DNA of 23,336 nt from Funneliformis mosseae (GCA_910592005.1 CAJVPP010001038.1:1-23336); one strand, 5' to 3'. Positions 1-10,999 are shown, counted from the stretch's first letter. Notes: generated by a model from the letters alone, not told the origin. Numbers and translations: made by a program.

Positions 1-90
1 AAATAAATTTAAATTAAAATAATTTTAAATTAAATATTAATAAATTATTAAGTTATAAATTTGATATTATGAATAGTAAAAAGTCTAAAA

Positions 91-320
91 ACGTTCAGAA
101 AAGTGGAATATATTCGAAAAAATATAATTATGTCTGAAAAATGTTCAGAAAACAGGATTATGTCCAGAAATTATCCAAAAAAATGTTCAGAAAATGTCCA
201 ATTTTGTATTCTAAAGAAATTGAATATTGAAATTCCAGATAATGATATTTTTTGAACAAAATGAATGTTTAGAAATCACCAAAATTTGAAACATATTCCA
301 GATAATGAAAATGTCTAGAA
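91..320. repeat. Degenerate interspersed short repeat, consensus TGTYCAGAAA
   Basis: About seven copies of a ten-base motif close to TGTYCAGAAA occur in the same orientation near positions 92, 131, 142, 161, 185, 265 and 312, at irregular spacing. Copies differ mostly at the fourth to sixth bases. No ORF is present. This looks like an eroded minisatellite or the internal repeat region of a lost mobile element. It could also be chance enrichment in AT-rich DNA, but the shared TCAGAAA core makes that less likely. Confidence 0.5.
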
Positions 321-589
321 TTTGTACATTATTATTTCAATACATTTTCCTGTTAAATTTTAGACATTCTTTTTTTATAGGCTATCTATTAATACTATAA
401 TACAATTACAAAGCCTAATAATATCTATCAATACTAAGATGTGATTACCTCTAGTACATATACAAAGCTTTGCATCATCTTCTAATTCTATGATAAATCT
501 TTGAATACGTCTTAAAAAGTTAATTGAAAATGCTTATTTACAAAATTATCTAAATAAAATATATCTATATATAATTATTTATACCTAAT

Positions 590-2075
590 GAGTATAAGTA
601 AATTTATAAAATTATTGTTAGATAAAGAAGGTAAGATGAATGCTAATAAACAGATTGCTAAAATTGTGTAGAACAAGAATAATTATATGTCAAGATGTAT
701 TCAAAATTAGGGAGATCATTACATACAAATAGGAGAATTTACTGTTGATCACTAAGGAAAACATACAAAATAAAGGGATATTTTAATGATAAAAATATCT
801 CTGAAGATTGTTATGTATAGTTACGTCAGCAAAACCTAAATTACGATCTCTTAAATTCTTAAAGATATATATTGAAGAAAAATATATTGAACAAGGTTTA
901 TTACTAAAAAGACATGCTAAAACTACATGCATTTGTGAGAATATGGTTATAATAAAAGAAAAAAAGGTATATATTATGATGGTATAAGTGGTTTGATGTA
1001 ATAATGTATAGAGTTAAATGGTTAAAAAAGATATTTAAATACAAGGAATACATAATAGAGCTCCAGCTTAAGTAAGAAAAAAGGGAAATAATACAAGTAA
1101 CATATAATGAATGTCACTTTTATACAAATAATAATCAGTGAAGAGTCTGAACTATGAAAGATAAAGCTATTTTACATTCAAAATACATGGGATGTTCTAT
1201 TATAGTTTCAGCTTTTCTTTGCTTATATTACAGTTTATTTCGACTATTTAATAAGCAATTATAAATGAATCTGCATATAAAATATAAAAAAGTATTTCTT
1301 CTTCATTCTATACAGTCATATAAATACTGAAAATCTGAACATATGCTAGAATAACTTGTATAAAGAGCTATACTAATTTGAAATATTATATCTTAAATGC
1401 ATTGGTATCTTCTGTTTTGACCAATTGATGAATTATAATGCTATAATAGAAGATGCATTAGTCGCAATAAAAATGAACTTGAATTCTAAAAGAGAACAAC
1501 CTAAGATACGTAATGGCAGATATATTAATAAATATAGAAAGAGGTATAAGTAATCAATGATATTTTCAGATGATTATCTAGTGGTAAAACAGAGAAGCTA
1601 ACCAAAAAGAATTAAACAAATACTTAAAAAACGTAATCTGTGATCAGAAAAAAGATTCGTTTAGTTTGTGAATAGTGTTCTGATAAAAATAATGATAATT
1701 TAGAAGTTTTAGACTGCTATGCATAATGAATCATATCATAATAGTCTAATTTTTATGACAATAATCAATGCTAGAGGAGGCAGTCACTAGAGTAGGATAT
1801 ATCTTTGAACTTTATCCTAAGTTTTATTACGAAAGTAATTTTATAGAGAGATACTGAGGTTATACTAAGTGAGAAATCAGACGAATATGCAATTATAACT
1901 ATAAAGACTTACTTTAACAACTTTCAAAAATTCTTAATGATATTTCTATAATAAAGATTTGTAAATTTATTTGTAAATCTTGGAGATATATAGATGCTTA
2001 CAATAAAAATTTAATGGGTAGATCTGTTAAATAGGCTATTAATATAAGTTTCATCATTATTTACTTGAAAATATT
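590..2075 (+). pseudogene. Decayed transposase of a multi-copy fungal family
   Basis: No ORF survives, but reading the + strand across frames and stops gives a recognisable order of blocks. A start-like segment near 598 reads SISKFIKLLLDKEGKMNANKQ. Near 720-790 there is GEFTVDH and GKHTKYKGYF. Near 1110-1220 a THDE-type block survives as TYNECHFYTNN, followed by HSKYMGCSIIVSAFLC. Near 1440-1520 is DALVAIKMNLNSKREQPK. Near 1797-2030 the C-terminal block reads GYIFELYPKFYYESNFIERY, then a stop, and later SWRYIDAYNKNL. This order matches a large DDE-like family common in mycorrhizal fungi, recalled rather than searched. Many internal stops are one transition from the expected codon, such as TGG to TGA. 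It is a dead copy; terminal repeats were not identified. Confidence 0.75.
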
Positions 2076-2079
2076 AAAA

Positions 2080-3130
2080 AAGAAATGAATCTAAATGAGT
2101 AATTAATACTTATTTTATATACAATAATTTGACATAAAAATAAAATTTTGATTAATTCACAATTTAAAAGAATTTTTTTCCTCCTACATAATTAGTATAA
2201 CTTACGTAATATTGCAATATTATTGATCAATCAAAATTGAAACAATCTACATAATTATCAGGTATAACCTTCTGACACTATATAATGCTAACATATTTCA
2301 TATATACAAGAATTTTATTGAAAAGTTCTTCACAAACTTTATTTTTAATGTTTATTTATTAAAATAAGGAAGAACAGAATATGTAAAATTAAATTTATAA
2401 AAATTGTTAATATTTAATAAATAAATATAATTATTATTTATAAATCAAAATAATCAAATGAGAATTAATTTATATAAAAGATATTAATTATTTAAATATT
2501 AAAAATTGCTATTTTTAATTTTAAAAAAATAAGATAAACATATAAATATAAAAAAATTATAATAGTATATCTTTTAACTTATCAAATTTAATTTAATTTT
2601 AGATTTAATAAATAAAAATCTAATCAGATCAAATTTTATTTAAATTAATCTGATCTAATTTATATATATAGATATTTTGTAGTAAAAAGGAAAAAATCTA
2701 TTAAAAAATTTTTTTTTATTTTATTTATTGAGTATTGATTTTTTAGTAAAATAAAACCAGATTTAATATTAATTTAAAAAATTTTTTTTGGTAATTTTCT
2801 TCCTTTTAATTATAAAGTACCTATATATTAATTTATAATTAAATAAATTAAAATATATAAATAAAGATATTATATTAATTAATATTACAATTTCTTAAAT
2901 TATTAATTATATTATATTTTAATAAATATAATTTATTTGATTTGTAACTTTTAATTATAATATTATTTTTAATTAATAATAAAATATAAATAAAAATATT
3001 TGTAAAATTATATATGTATTATATAAAATAAAATTAGGTATTATAATTTGAATCTACATTATCTATATTCAAAACCTTCTTTAAGAAATAATAAATTTAT
3101 TAAACATTTTAGGAAATGATCAGTAATTTA
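2080..3130. other. AT-rich intergenic stretch, no gene seen
   Basis: Very AT-rich DNA with many short A and T runs and scattered TTAATTAA-like words. Stops occur in all frames at short intervals. I see no RNA gene, terminal repeat or protein-like block. It separates the transposase relic from the host gene island. Confidence 0.6.
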
Positions 3131-3149
3131 TTACATAATAGTATAGTCG

Positions 3150-3304
3150 CAAAATCTCGGCATTTTCCAGCAGATAATCATGAAAAAAAATTTTTTGATG
3201 GAAAAAAAAATTTTTTTTTTTTATATAAATCAGATTTTTTTTGACTTCCTTTTTTTTTATAAAAAAATAGATCGTATTTATCCTATTTAGAAAGCTTACT
3301 TTCG
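3150..3304 (+). promoter_or_regulatory. Presumed promoter and 5' leader of the Clu1 gene
   Basis: A less AT-rich patch (about 3148-3180) is followed by back-to-back homopolymer runs: A8 then T6 at 3183-3196, and A9 then T12 at 3202-3222. Then come a TATAAA-like word (3224-3229) and further T runs to about 3258. Poly(dA:dT) tracts are typical nucleosome-depleted promoter elements in fungi. An ATG at 3180 opens a 36-codon frame ending at TAG 3288-3290, which would be an upstream ORF only if transcription starts before it. If the TATA-like word sets the start, it would not be transcribed. Transcription start is unknown. Confidence 0.45.
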
Positions 3305-6300
3305 ATGGAGTCTAATATTAAAGATCCTGCTAATGAAACAGAGATTGTTGAAAACGTAGTTGAGGATACTGTAGTTGAAGCAGAAGAGCCTCATTTTACA
3401 CTTACGATAAATGTATCTCAATTACCTGGAAAAACGCAAGTTCTTGTAAGTTTGCATTAAGTTGGGTTTAACTTTTGATAATGCACACCATGTATACTAA
3501 AATAGGTCACATCTAGGCGAATGCAAGTGAACTTGTTCAAGAAGTTAAACATTGGCTCACTGATTCACCAGAAACGTGTATATATACCTGTTTCTCACTC
3601 TGTTATAAAGGCAAACGCCTTGATGATTATAAAGAATTACAAGAGGAAGAAATTACTCAAGATTGTGAATTAGATCTTATAGAAGGTACAATCATTTTAT
3701 CAATGCTCGAGTCATTATTAGTAATTAACCATTTAATGTTATTATTAGAACCCTATACGGAGCGTGAAGCTCGCATTCATGTTATACATGTTAGAGAATT
3801 ACTATCCGGTCCATTTAAACAAAATACTTCGTCTGTTGGAATAGATCCTGGATTATCGTTTTTCACGGCTGTTTCTGGTATCAATGGTGTGTAGCAGAAG
3901 CTGTTTTTTTCTGCGCTCATTACTTTCTTATCTTAAATCGCCTTGCAGAAAAGGCCACGAATGAACAACCCGGAAAAGCTAAAGAAAATTCCGAAGTCCA
4001 AAAAACGCCTTTCATGGATTATGATTTCTCGGCACCTTCATTGGTAAAATTTGTTCCTAATAATTTTGGTAGATGTTTGATCAAATGTTTAGATTCATTA
4101 TACCTATCCGGTTGGAATCCTGTGCCATTTGAACGTCGTCGTAGAGGTGCGAATTATTCTATATCTTGAAATATAAAAAGGATAAAATACTCTATTATTA
4201 ATATATTCATAATACTCTATTATCAGGCGACCTTTTGTACTTGACTGTAACTACCATAGAGGGAGAAATTTTGCATATCACTTCAGCGATTAATGGATTT
4301 TTTGTTAACAAATCTACTATGAAAAATTTTGATCCAAATCCACGCTCAGATCTTAAAGTCTATCATACTCATTCACTTGTTTCCCTTCTTCAAGCAATAT
4401 CTCCATCATTTCGTGTCAATTTTAAATCTTTGCAAGATTTTATTGCCTCGCATCACCCTTTTGAAACCATTCCATTTAATACATGTTTTCCAGCTTATCC
4501 TTGGGTTGTACGACAATCTAAACATACTCATGATATGGGTCGCGCAACCGAAGTATATTTAAATTTAGGTACTGATGCTGTCGATTCTCTCCGTGACTGG
4601 AACGACGAATTTCAATCTCAGCGTGAATATCCGCGAGTTGAATTAAAAGATCGCGTTTTACGCGAAAGACTCGTTAATAAAATTCATGCTGATTTTACTG
4701 AAAACGCGGTGAAGGGAGCAATTGCTGTTATAAACGGCAATGTAATTCCTTTTAACCCTCGTGACCCTGAAGAGGAGCATATGTATGTTTACAATAATAT
4801 TTTTTTCAGTAAGGCATTTGATACAAGAGGTACATTTGCAAAACTCGGCGGAAATGATGCAGCACACGTGGCAACCGGCAAAGATATGGAGGGTATACGG
4901 ACTGTAAATACAACAGATATTGAGGGACTATATACACTTGGTTGTGTTGTAGTAGACTATAAGGGAATCAGAATTGTCGCACAAACTATTGTTCCAGGTT
5001 TGAAAGCGTCTTTTAAACTATATCATACATAAAATTGTATTATAATATTATATTACTTTTCAAGGAATTTTCCGACGGCAAGATGATTCATCAATTGTCT
5101 ATGGATACTTTGACAATGGACGAGACGAACCTAAGTTATGTTCAGATCCAGAATTTCATGAAATAGTTGGAAAAGCTGCAAAAGCTTTACATCTTGCCGA
5201 GCATAGGTATAGTGAAAGGATAAATTTTATAATGTTGTAGCTGAAAGAATTTTCTACGTATGTCCTTTTTACTCAGATGTATGGCATCAGATATATCGAT
5301 ATTTGATAATATTGTATGTTCAAATGCTGCCCAAAAAAAAAATTGCAAATCTCATATGTTAATTTTTACTACTTGGTGTTTGAAATCATAGATAGTTTCA
5401 GCTACAACGTGTATTTATACATGTTATTTCGATCGATACGTATATAATAATAAATAATAAATATCTAACATTGTAGTGTCTCTGATCCAAAAGGGACTAC
5501 AGTCAAACTTTATACTTCTCTTGAAACCAAGGTGCTTTTTATATTTATAATAATAAAATATAATAAGTTATATTATTTCAAGAATTTAATTATATTCTTT
5601 ATTTATTATAGGGCTTAATGGGAGACGATGGCCGTAGATATTTGTTTGATTTATATCGTCTTAACCCAATCGATATTGAATTTTTGGATAAAGAATGTGA
5701 AGATAAAGAAGATACTGATGGAAGTAATCTTCCTCGTTATCCTCATAAGTTGACACTTCTTAGACCAGAATTAGTAGAATCCTTTTGGGATCATAAATTG
5801 AGACTATGGCTTCAAGAAAAAACCACAGCTAAGCAAAACGTAAGTAACTTGTTAATTCTATAATTAAAATATATTTCGGCTCTAGATTTTAATTTATTTA
5901 TTTATTAGGAATCGGAGGATTCTACCATAGAAGCTAACGCTTTGGATAATGAAGACTTTAATTTTGCATTAAATCCAGATGCATTCACTAATTATAAGTT
6001 GCCTGAGGAAGAAGAATATGAAGCAGTTAAGAAAATAGACGAGGAGAACGTGCGCGATGCATCTAAGTATTTGCGAGATACAGTGATCCGGATGCTAGTA
6101 AGTCTTGATGAAATTTTATATAAAATATTCTTTAAAACCTTTATTTTTAATTTTTCATGATTCAATTTATGGTGCGACTCTTTGATGAATGACCAGCCTA
6201 CCATATGTGCTATCTTGTCAACCTCAGGAGCACAACTATTTATGTGCATAATTTTTGAAAATTGACCCATTTATTATCTTTTTAGATCATAGAATTTACC

Positions 6301-8394
6301 ACGTTAGCTGTAACTCCTGTCGACGGTTCTTCACTCACAACAACAATGCATCGACGTGGTATAAATATGCGTTATTTAGGTATGATCGCAAATATTATAG
6401 ATGAATCACAAGATAAAAAGTTAGACCATGTAAAAGTAGGTTAATGATAATTAATTTTTTGGCGGTTATTAATTTGTTAATTATATTTATTTATCCTTTC
6501 TTTATTTTCAGCATCTTGTTATACATGAGATGATTATAAGAGCTTCAAAACGCATTTTACGTGGTCTTCTTCGTGAACTACCATTAACATATGTTCCATA
6601 TTGTATATCTCATTTTTTGAATTGTTTAATTGGTGCCGACTATAATCCTAATCCTCAATCGATGGTATCTGATACTACTATTGGCATCGATAATCCTACT
6701 TATGCCTATATAAACCTCACCCCTTCTTCGCTTTTACAACAAATTCGTGACACAATACTTATTCGATTTCGTTATAGACTATCTGATAATTTCATTAACG
6801 TGAATGTACGTAAATTACCGCTTTTAAGAGAGATCTGTTTACGAGTAGGCATACAAATTGCTTCTCAAGGATATAATTTTGTAAAAAAGAAATCCAAGAA
6901 AAGGCTTACGACTTTTTTGCCAGATGATATCTTGAATTTAATACCCACGGTAAAACAGGCAAATCCCAGGGTATGTAGTAAGAAAATATATCTAATTTAT
7001 TGTGATAGTGATTAATCGAAAAATTATGTCAATATTTCAGTGTGTATTTGCTGAAGAAACTTTCGAAGCAGGGAAACTAAGTATTGCGAGAGGTACATTA
7101 TTAATTTCTTATATATTTTATCTTTCAATTTATTAATCTTTTCTTTCGTTTGTTTCAGGCCATCGGGAACTTGGTGTTGATCTGATGTTGCAATCCTTAG
7201 CGTTACATGAACAGAGCTATGGATTCCTTCATCCAGCAACAGCAAAATGCTATGCAGCATTAGCTTTATATTTTTATCATCACGATGATACAGAAATTGC
7301 CATAGACTTTCAAAAAAAAGCGGTTGTTGTCTTGGAAAGGACTTGTGGTGTTGATAGTGTAGATGCAGTTCATAGTTATGTAAGATACGCAAATATATTA
7401 TTATATAAGTTTATTTTTATTTATTTATTTTTTTTTTTTGGATATGAATTACAAAACTTAACTAATTTTTGCTATTATTTGGTTCTATTTCAAAGCTTCA
7501 TCTTGGTCTTTTCGAAAATGCTGTTGGTAATACAGAATTAGGTCTTCGTTTTATGAGACATGCAATGTATTATTGGGAAATCATTTACGGTCCATTACAT
7601 CCAGATGGAGCAACAGCTGATGTAAACAACTTTATTATTATTTAATATTACTTTAAAACTATTTTATATGATCAGATTATTTATTGAATTTACTTTAACG
7701 TTTTAGCAAAATGTTGGAATAATGTTGCAAAATATGAGAGATTTTACGGGTAGTGTTAAATTTTTCGAACGTGCCAAAGGCACAAATGAGATTATCTTTG
7801 GAAAAAACAACGTAGTTACGGGAGAATCGTAAGTTGTATTAAGTGATTATCCTTATGTATTAATTATACCAATTACTAATTATAAATATCAATAGTTATC
7901 ACCTATTAGCTAAAGCTTTGGCATTCGCTGAAGATTTTAAAGCAGCATTAATTGCTGAAAAATCGGCATACAATATTTTCCACGCAGTGGTAGGAAATTT
8001 ACATTGTATATTTGGATAGCTTTCATATCATAATATTTAATTATACGTTTATCTATTCACTTATCTAGTTCGGATCTGATCATCCCAAGACAAAAGAAAC
8101 CGAACTTTTGTTAAAGGATCTTACTTCAAATGCCGTTCATAATGTATGTATGATAATTGAAATTTTTAAATCTTAACTTCAACATCTAATATACTAAACT
8201 TATTATAGGCCAAGATGGCTTTGCTTCAGAAACAAGACCAACAACAGCAGCAGCAACAGTCACAACAACAGCAGCCGTCGCAGCAACAACAACGCAAACC
8301 TACACCGAGAACAACTACAATTCCATTAAGAACCACACCGCATCATCTTAACGTTTCGACTCAAGTTAAAAAAAAGAAATTGTCAAAAAAGTAA
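3305..8394 (+). CDS. CLU1: Clustered mitochondria protein Clu1/CluA (CLUH family, eIF3-associated), 18 exons
   Basis: Exons I place: 3305-3445, 3517-3685, 3749-3877, 3949-4146, 4227-4997, 5065-5206, 5477-5531, 5612-5839, 5909-6097, 6286-6435, 6512-6970, 7041-7092, 7159-7379, 7496-7621, 7707-7828, 7896-7989, 8069-8143, 8209-8394. All 17 introns are GT-AG, all but three 63-85 bases. They sum to 1,169 codons with no internal stop. Blocks in order: N-terminal ubiquitin-like CLU_N (about residues 30-105), CLU domain (about 325-560, with GAIAVINGNVIPFNPRDPEE), CLU central/eIF3-p135 region (about 620-880, with RRGINMRYLG), TPR region (about 905-1080, with SLALHEQSYGFLHP). A glutamine-rich tail and lysine-rich end (KKKKLSKK) follow. 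Family knowledge: a cytosolic protein that binds mRNAs for mitochondrial proteins, keeps mitochondria distributed, and copurifies with eIF3 in yeast (Tif31). Length is slightly below the yeast 1,277. The start is the first ATG giving an acidic leader before CLU_N. Confidence 0.95.
5234..5408. repeat. Inverted-repeat insert in intron 6 of the Clu1 gene (MITE candidate)
   Basis: The longest intron (5207-5476, 270 bases) contains a perfect 13-bp inverted repeat: GTTGTAGCTGAAA at 5234-5246 and its reverse complement at 5396-5408. The 149 bases between are AT-rich and non-coding. Without this 175-bp segment the intron would be about 95 bases, close to the others. This suggests a small non-autonomous DNA transposon that landed in the intron. 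No clear target duplication is visible at the borders, so an intronic hairpin of other origin remains possible. Confidence 0.45.
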
Positions 8395-8450
8395 ATAAAT
8401 ATATAACTACATTCGGTTTTTTTTTAAAAAAAAAAGAATTTTAAATAAAA
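8395..8450 (+). terminator. Presumed 3' end and polyadenylation signal of the Clu1 gene
   Basis: The stop TAA at 8392-8394 runs straight into TAAATAAATA. A T9/A10 pair lies at about 8417-8435, and a canonical AATAAA lies at 8444-8449. Any could position mRNA 3' processing. Confidence 0.4.
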
Positions 8451-8845
8451 ACAAAATTATTATTTATCATAAAAAAACTGGAAAATATTTTTTCTATTCG
8501 TTATCATTAATATATATCCTCAAAATCATATACGATGTTAGAATTAGAATTCTTAGATAAATCTATTAAATCTATTAATGTCAAATTTAAGTAAATAAAA
8601 AAAGACGATTTTTATTTGTATGCAGGGACTTATGTAGTATAATTTTTTTATTTCCAAATAATATTATTTTTATACATTCCATATAAAGTTGAAATTCTTA
8701 ATGATATGAAATTGTTTCAAATTTCATTATTATAACATTAAGCTATTATTTATATAATATTATCCAATTCAATAAATTTTTAATATGTTCTAAACAAAAT
8801 ATAACCTGATTAATATTAGAGGAAGAATTAATGGCAACGATTATC
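8450..8845. other. AT-rich spacer between the two host genes
   Basis: AT-rich DNA with no ORF or structured repeat that I can see. It holds the 3' flank of the Clu1 gene and probably the distal promoter of the downstream gene. Confidence 0.5.
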
Positions 8846-8850
8846 GAAAA

Positions 8851-8880
8851 CCCGAACCGGATCTGACCGGATCAAACCGT
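8851..8880. repeat. GC-rich 10-bp tandem repeat (ACCGGATC core) upstream of the Bdp1-like gene
   Basis: ACCGGATCTG at 8856 is followed directly by ACCGGATCAA at 8866 and a partial ACCG at 8876, preceded by AACCCGAACC-like sequence. It is one of the most GC-rich spots in an AT-rich spacer, about 245 bases upstream of the start codon. It may be a transcription-factor site cluster or a scrap of a dispersed repeat; the sequence alone cannot decide. Confidence 0.55.
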
Positions 8881-9123
8881 TTCATAGTTTCCTTTTAAAT
8901 TGTTTGTTCATGATAAAACAATCTTCCATACGAAATATTTTTTTAAAATTGTGTAATATCTTGTAATGTTTGGTGTAGATTTAGAAGTATGAATAAAATA
9001 TCAGATTGTTAGAAAAAATTTTTTAATTCAATATTTTTTTCATGCTTAAAATTTAGTATCATTATCAACATTTAATCTATTTGCATTCTTTGATCATACG
9101 ACTTCTTGTTGTTATTTCTAATC

Positions 9124-10644
9124 ATGGAGCCAACAAAAAAGAATCGAACTTTGTTACGTCCGCGTACAGCAAAGAAACGTGGTAATGCGATTTCCATTTC
9201 TTCTCAGTTAATATCCGATGTACCAATGATTACATCTGGGCCCGAAGCAATATTATGCATGAACAACGAAACTGCACTAGAAGAAAGTTATTTGTCCATC
9301 GGCCGTCTAGATACATCTACAAGTGAGCAAGGAAATGTCGCTAAACGTACACCAGTCAATTCAATTGAAACCGTCAAATCAAGTACACATGTAAAACGAC
9401 TAAGAACTGATGACTTTCATGAAGAATCTTTCGTTGTATCTCTTCCTTCTATCGCACTTGAGAACCGGCTTGACATTGATTCAAGTTGCTATGAAAATAA
9501 ATGTCAGCCCGGCCCGGTACCTCTAACAGGTGAAATTATTCCCAAAAATATTTCGTTATCAGTTACGAACCTTTCGACGGTCAATGATAGTGGAATGTCT
9601 GCATTTAAGGTGGTTGATACGATATTCGATTACAAATGGGGTCTTAGAGATTGCTCACCTGAAACCTCAAGCTCATCTTCAATTAATATACAACCACGCG
9701 AAAACTCCGCTGTTTTAAATTCAAGTGAAACACGATTACGAGTAAAAGAGTCGAGTAGAAACGTCAACAACGATGACTTTGAAAGAGAGAAAAGTATTTG
9801 CAAATCAGCCTTCGATCTTGTGCGTATGATGGAGTTAAGACGTCTTGGTTTGGAGAACCCGCCAGGGGATCTGGCAGAACATACTCGATTTCTAGAAGAG
9901 CTTATGAATATATTAAATAAATCGGATATCGATGACGATACCACTGCACAAACTTCACTTATCCTCGAAAAGTCTCCGGTGGTTAATCAAAAAGTTCCTA
10001 ACGTTGAGGACCTTGAGCCGACTTTTGTTGAAGGTTCCCATTTTGCCGTTGAGTCTAATGATAGATCTCCTTCAGTTCGTGATTCGTGCTCTACTATCGA
10101 GGAATGTGATGAAGCACTCCCTGCGGAAGATCTTATTGGTGCTGTTAAAGACTTAGATGCCATTGTTACAACTATTACTTCTCCGTTACGAGAAGACAAC
10201 GAAAATAGTACTACTACTCGTGACCGACCTGTATTGAAGAGAAGAAACAGAAAGTTGGATTCTTGGACAAACATTAGCGAGATACCAGGAAGCGAACAAC
10301 TAGAAATGTCTTTTAAAGACAGATTAAATCCTATAGCAGCAGTAGAATACGACGAGATGGAGGTCGTAGAGCTTGATATGTATGACGACTTGCCGAATAA
10401 ATTGAGGTCTGATGTGCCTAAAGAATTTTATCGTCGTTGGTCCGCTCAAGACACTGAAGAATTATATAATTGCATTGCACTTTTGGGGTTGGATTTTGGT
10501 AGAATTGCGACGGTGATGCAAAGGACGCGAAAACAGATCACGAATAAATATAAGTCCGAACAAAAGAATAATAGTCAACGTCTCCATAATGCGCTGACAC
10601 GAAAAGGAGAATTTTTAGAATTTAGAAATAAGTATAAATTTTGA
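9124..10644 (+). CDS. BDP1: SANT-domain protein, probable TFIIIB subunit B'' (Bdp1)
   Basis: An uninterrupted 506-codon frame from ATG 9124 to TGA 10642-10644. The frame stays open upstream to about 9106, but that codon is TTG; ATG 9124, in context ATCATGG, begins MEPTKKNRTLLRPRTAKKRG, a basic N terminus. The middle is acidic and serine/threonine-rich with little predicted structure. A short conserved-looking helix lies near residues 230-262 (MMELRRLGLENPPG). A single SANT/Myb-like domain lies at about residues 432-485, with RRWSAQDTEELYNCI, LGLDFGRI and RTRKQITNKYKSEQ. The RKQI-NKYK-E pattern and placement about 85% along the protein resemble yeast Bdp1 (594 residues). Known role: with TBP and Brf1 it forms TFIIIB, which recruits RNA polymerase III to tRNA, 5S and U6 genes. 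No intron is needed, unlike the upstream neighbour 730 bases away. Another SANT protein cannot be excluded because the rest is divergent. Confidence 0.75.
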   Translation: MEPTKKNRTLLRPRTAKKRGNAISISSQLISDVPMITSGPEAILCMNNETALEESYLSIGRLDTSTSEQGNVAKRTPVNSIETVKSSTHVKRLRTDDFHEESFVVSLPSIALENRLDIDSSCYENKCQPGPVPLTGEIIPKNISLSVTNLSTVNDSGMSAFKVVDTIFDYKWGLRDCSPETSSSSSINIQPRENSAVLNSSETRLRVKESSRNVNNDDFEREKSICKSAFDLVRMMELRRLGLENPPGDLAEHTRFLEELMNILNKSDIDDDTTAQTSLILEKSPVVNQKVPNVEDLEPTFVEGSHFAVESNDRSPSVRDSCSTIEECDEALPAEDLIGAVKDLDAIVTTITSPLREDNENSTTTRDRPVLKRRNRKLDSWTNISEIPGSEQLEMSFKDRLNPIAAVEYDEMEVVELDMYDDLPNKLRSDVPKEFYRRWSAQDTEELYNCIALLGLDFGRIATVMQRTRKQITNKYKSEQKNNSQRLHNALTRKGEFLEFRNKYKF

Positions 10645-10952
10645 TATAAACCGAAGAAAATTGAGAAACCATATTATCTCTTCGACAAATATCTTGTCAA
10701 TCCTATAATTCATATAAAATATTATGTGACCAAATAGCTTGATACACCAGTACTTTGCAACAATTTACGATTATTTTCGTTAGCCCATTGAAAACAGCGG
10801 AAGAATATCTATTTTGAATGATAATCTTATTCAGCAAAGTATGCATACACTTTGACTTTTGTTAAGTAAACAATCATTTTTGAGACTTTTTATAACAACC
10901 GCTTATTTCATATTATTATTTCCAGAAAGTGAGTTATGTTTATAATTCAAAA

Positions 10953-10999
10953 AGTTCCAAGAATTATAAACCAAACTCTATAAAAAGTTGGTTGGAACT
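10953..10999. other. Imperfect 47-bp hairpin
   Basis: AGTTCCAA at 10953-10960 pairs perfectly with TTGGAACT at 10992-10999. Inside it, ACCAAACT pairs with AGTTGGTT apart from a bulge, around a CTATAAAA loop. It starts about 310 bases after the Bdp1-like stop. It could be a transcript-end structure, a regulatory palindrome or a miniature inverted-repeat scrap. Confidence 0.4.

Noticed and set aside
3703..3894. 63-codon frame as an independent small gene
   Set aside because: It is Clu1 exon 3 extended into the introns on both sides.
4658..4867. Minus-strand 69-codon frame opposite Clu1 exon 5
   Set aside because: Shadow of a conserved coding exon; no independent protein signal.
6161..6265. 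Possible snoRNA in Clu1 intron 9
   Set aside because: The 188-base intron has a less AT-rich core with a C-box-like TTGATGA at 6182 and a GTGCT/AGCAC stem, but no CTGA D box or ACA box at a proper distance.
9630..10274. Open frames opposite or overlapping the Bdp1-like gene (both strands)
   Set aside because: Serine- or leucine-rich shadows of the long real frame, with no domain or own start context.
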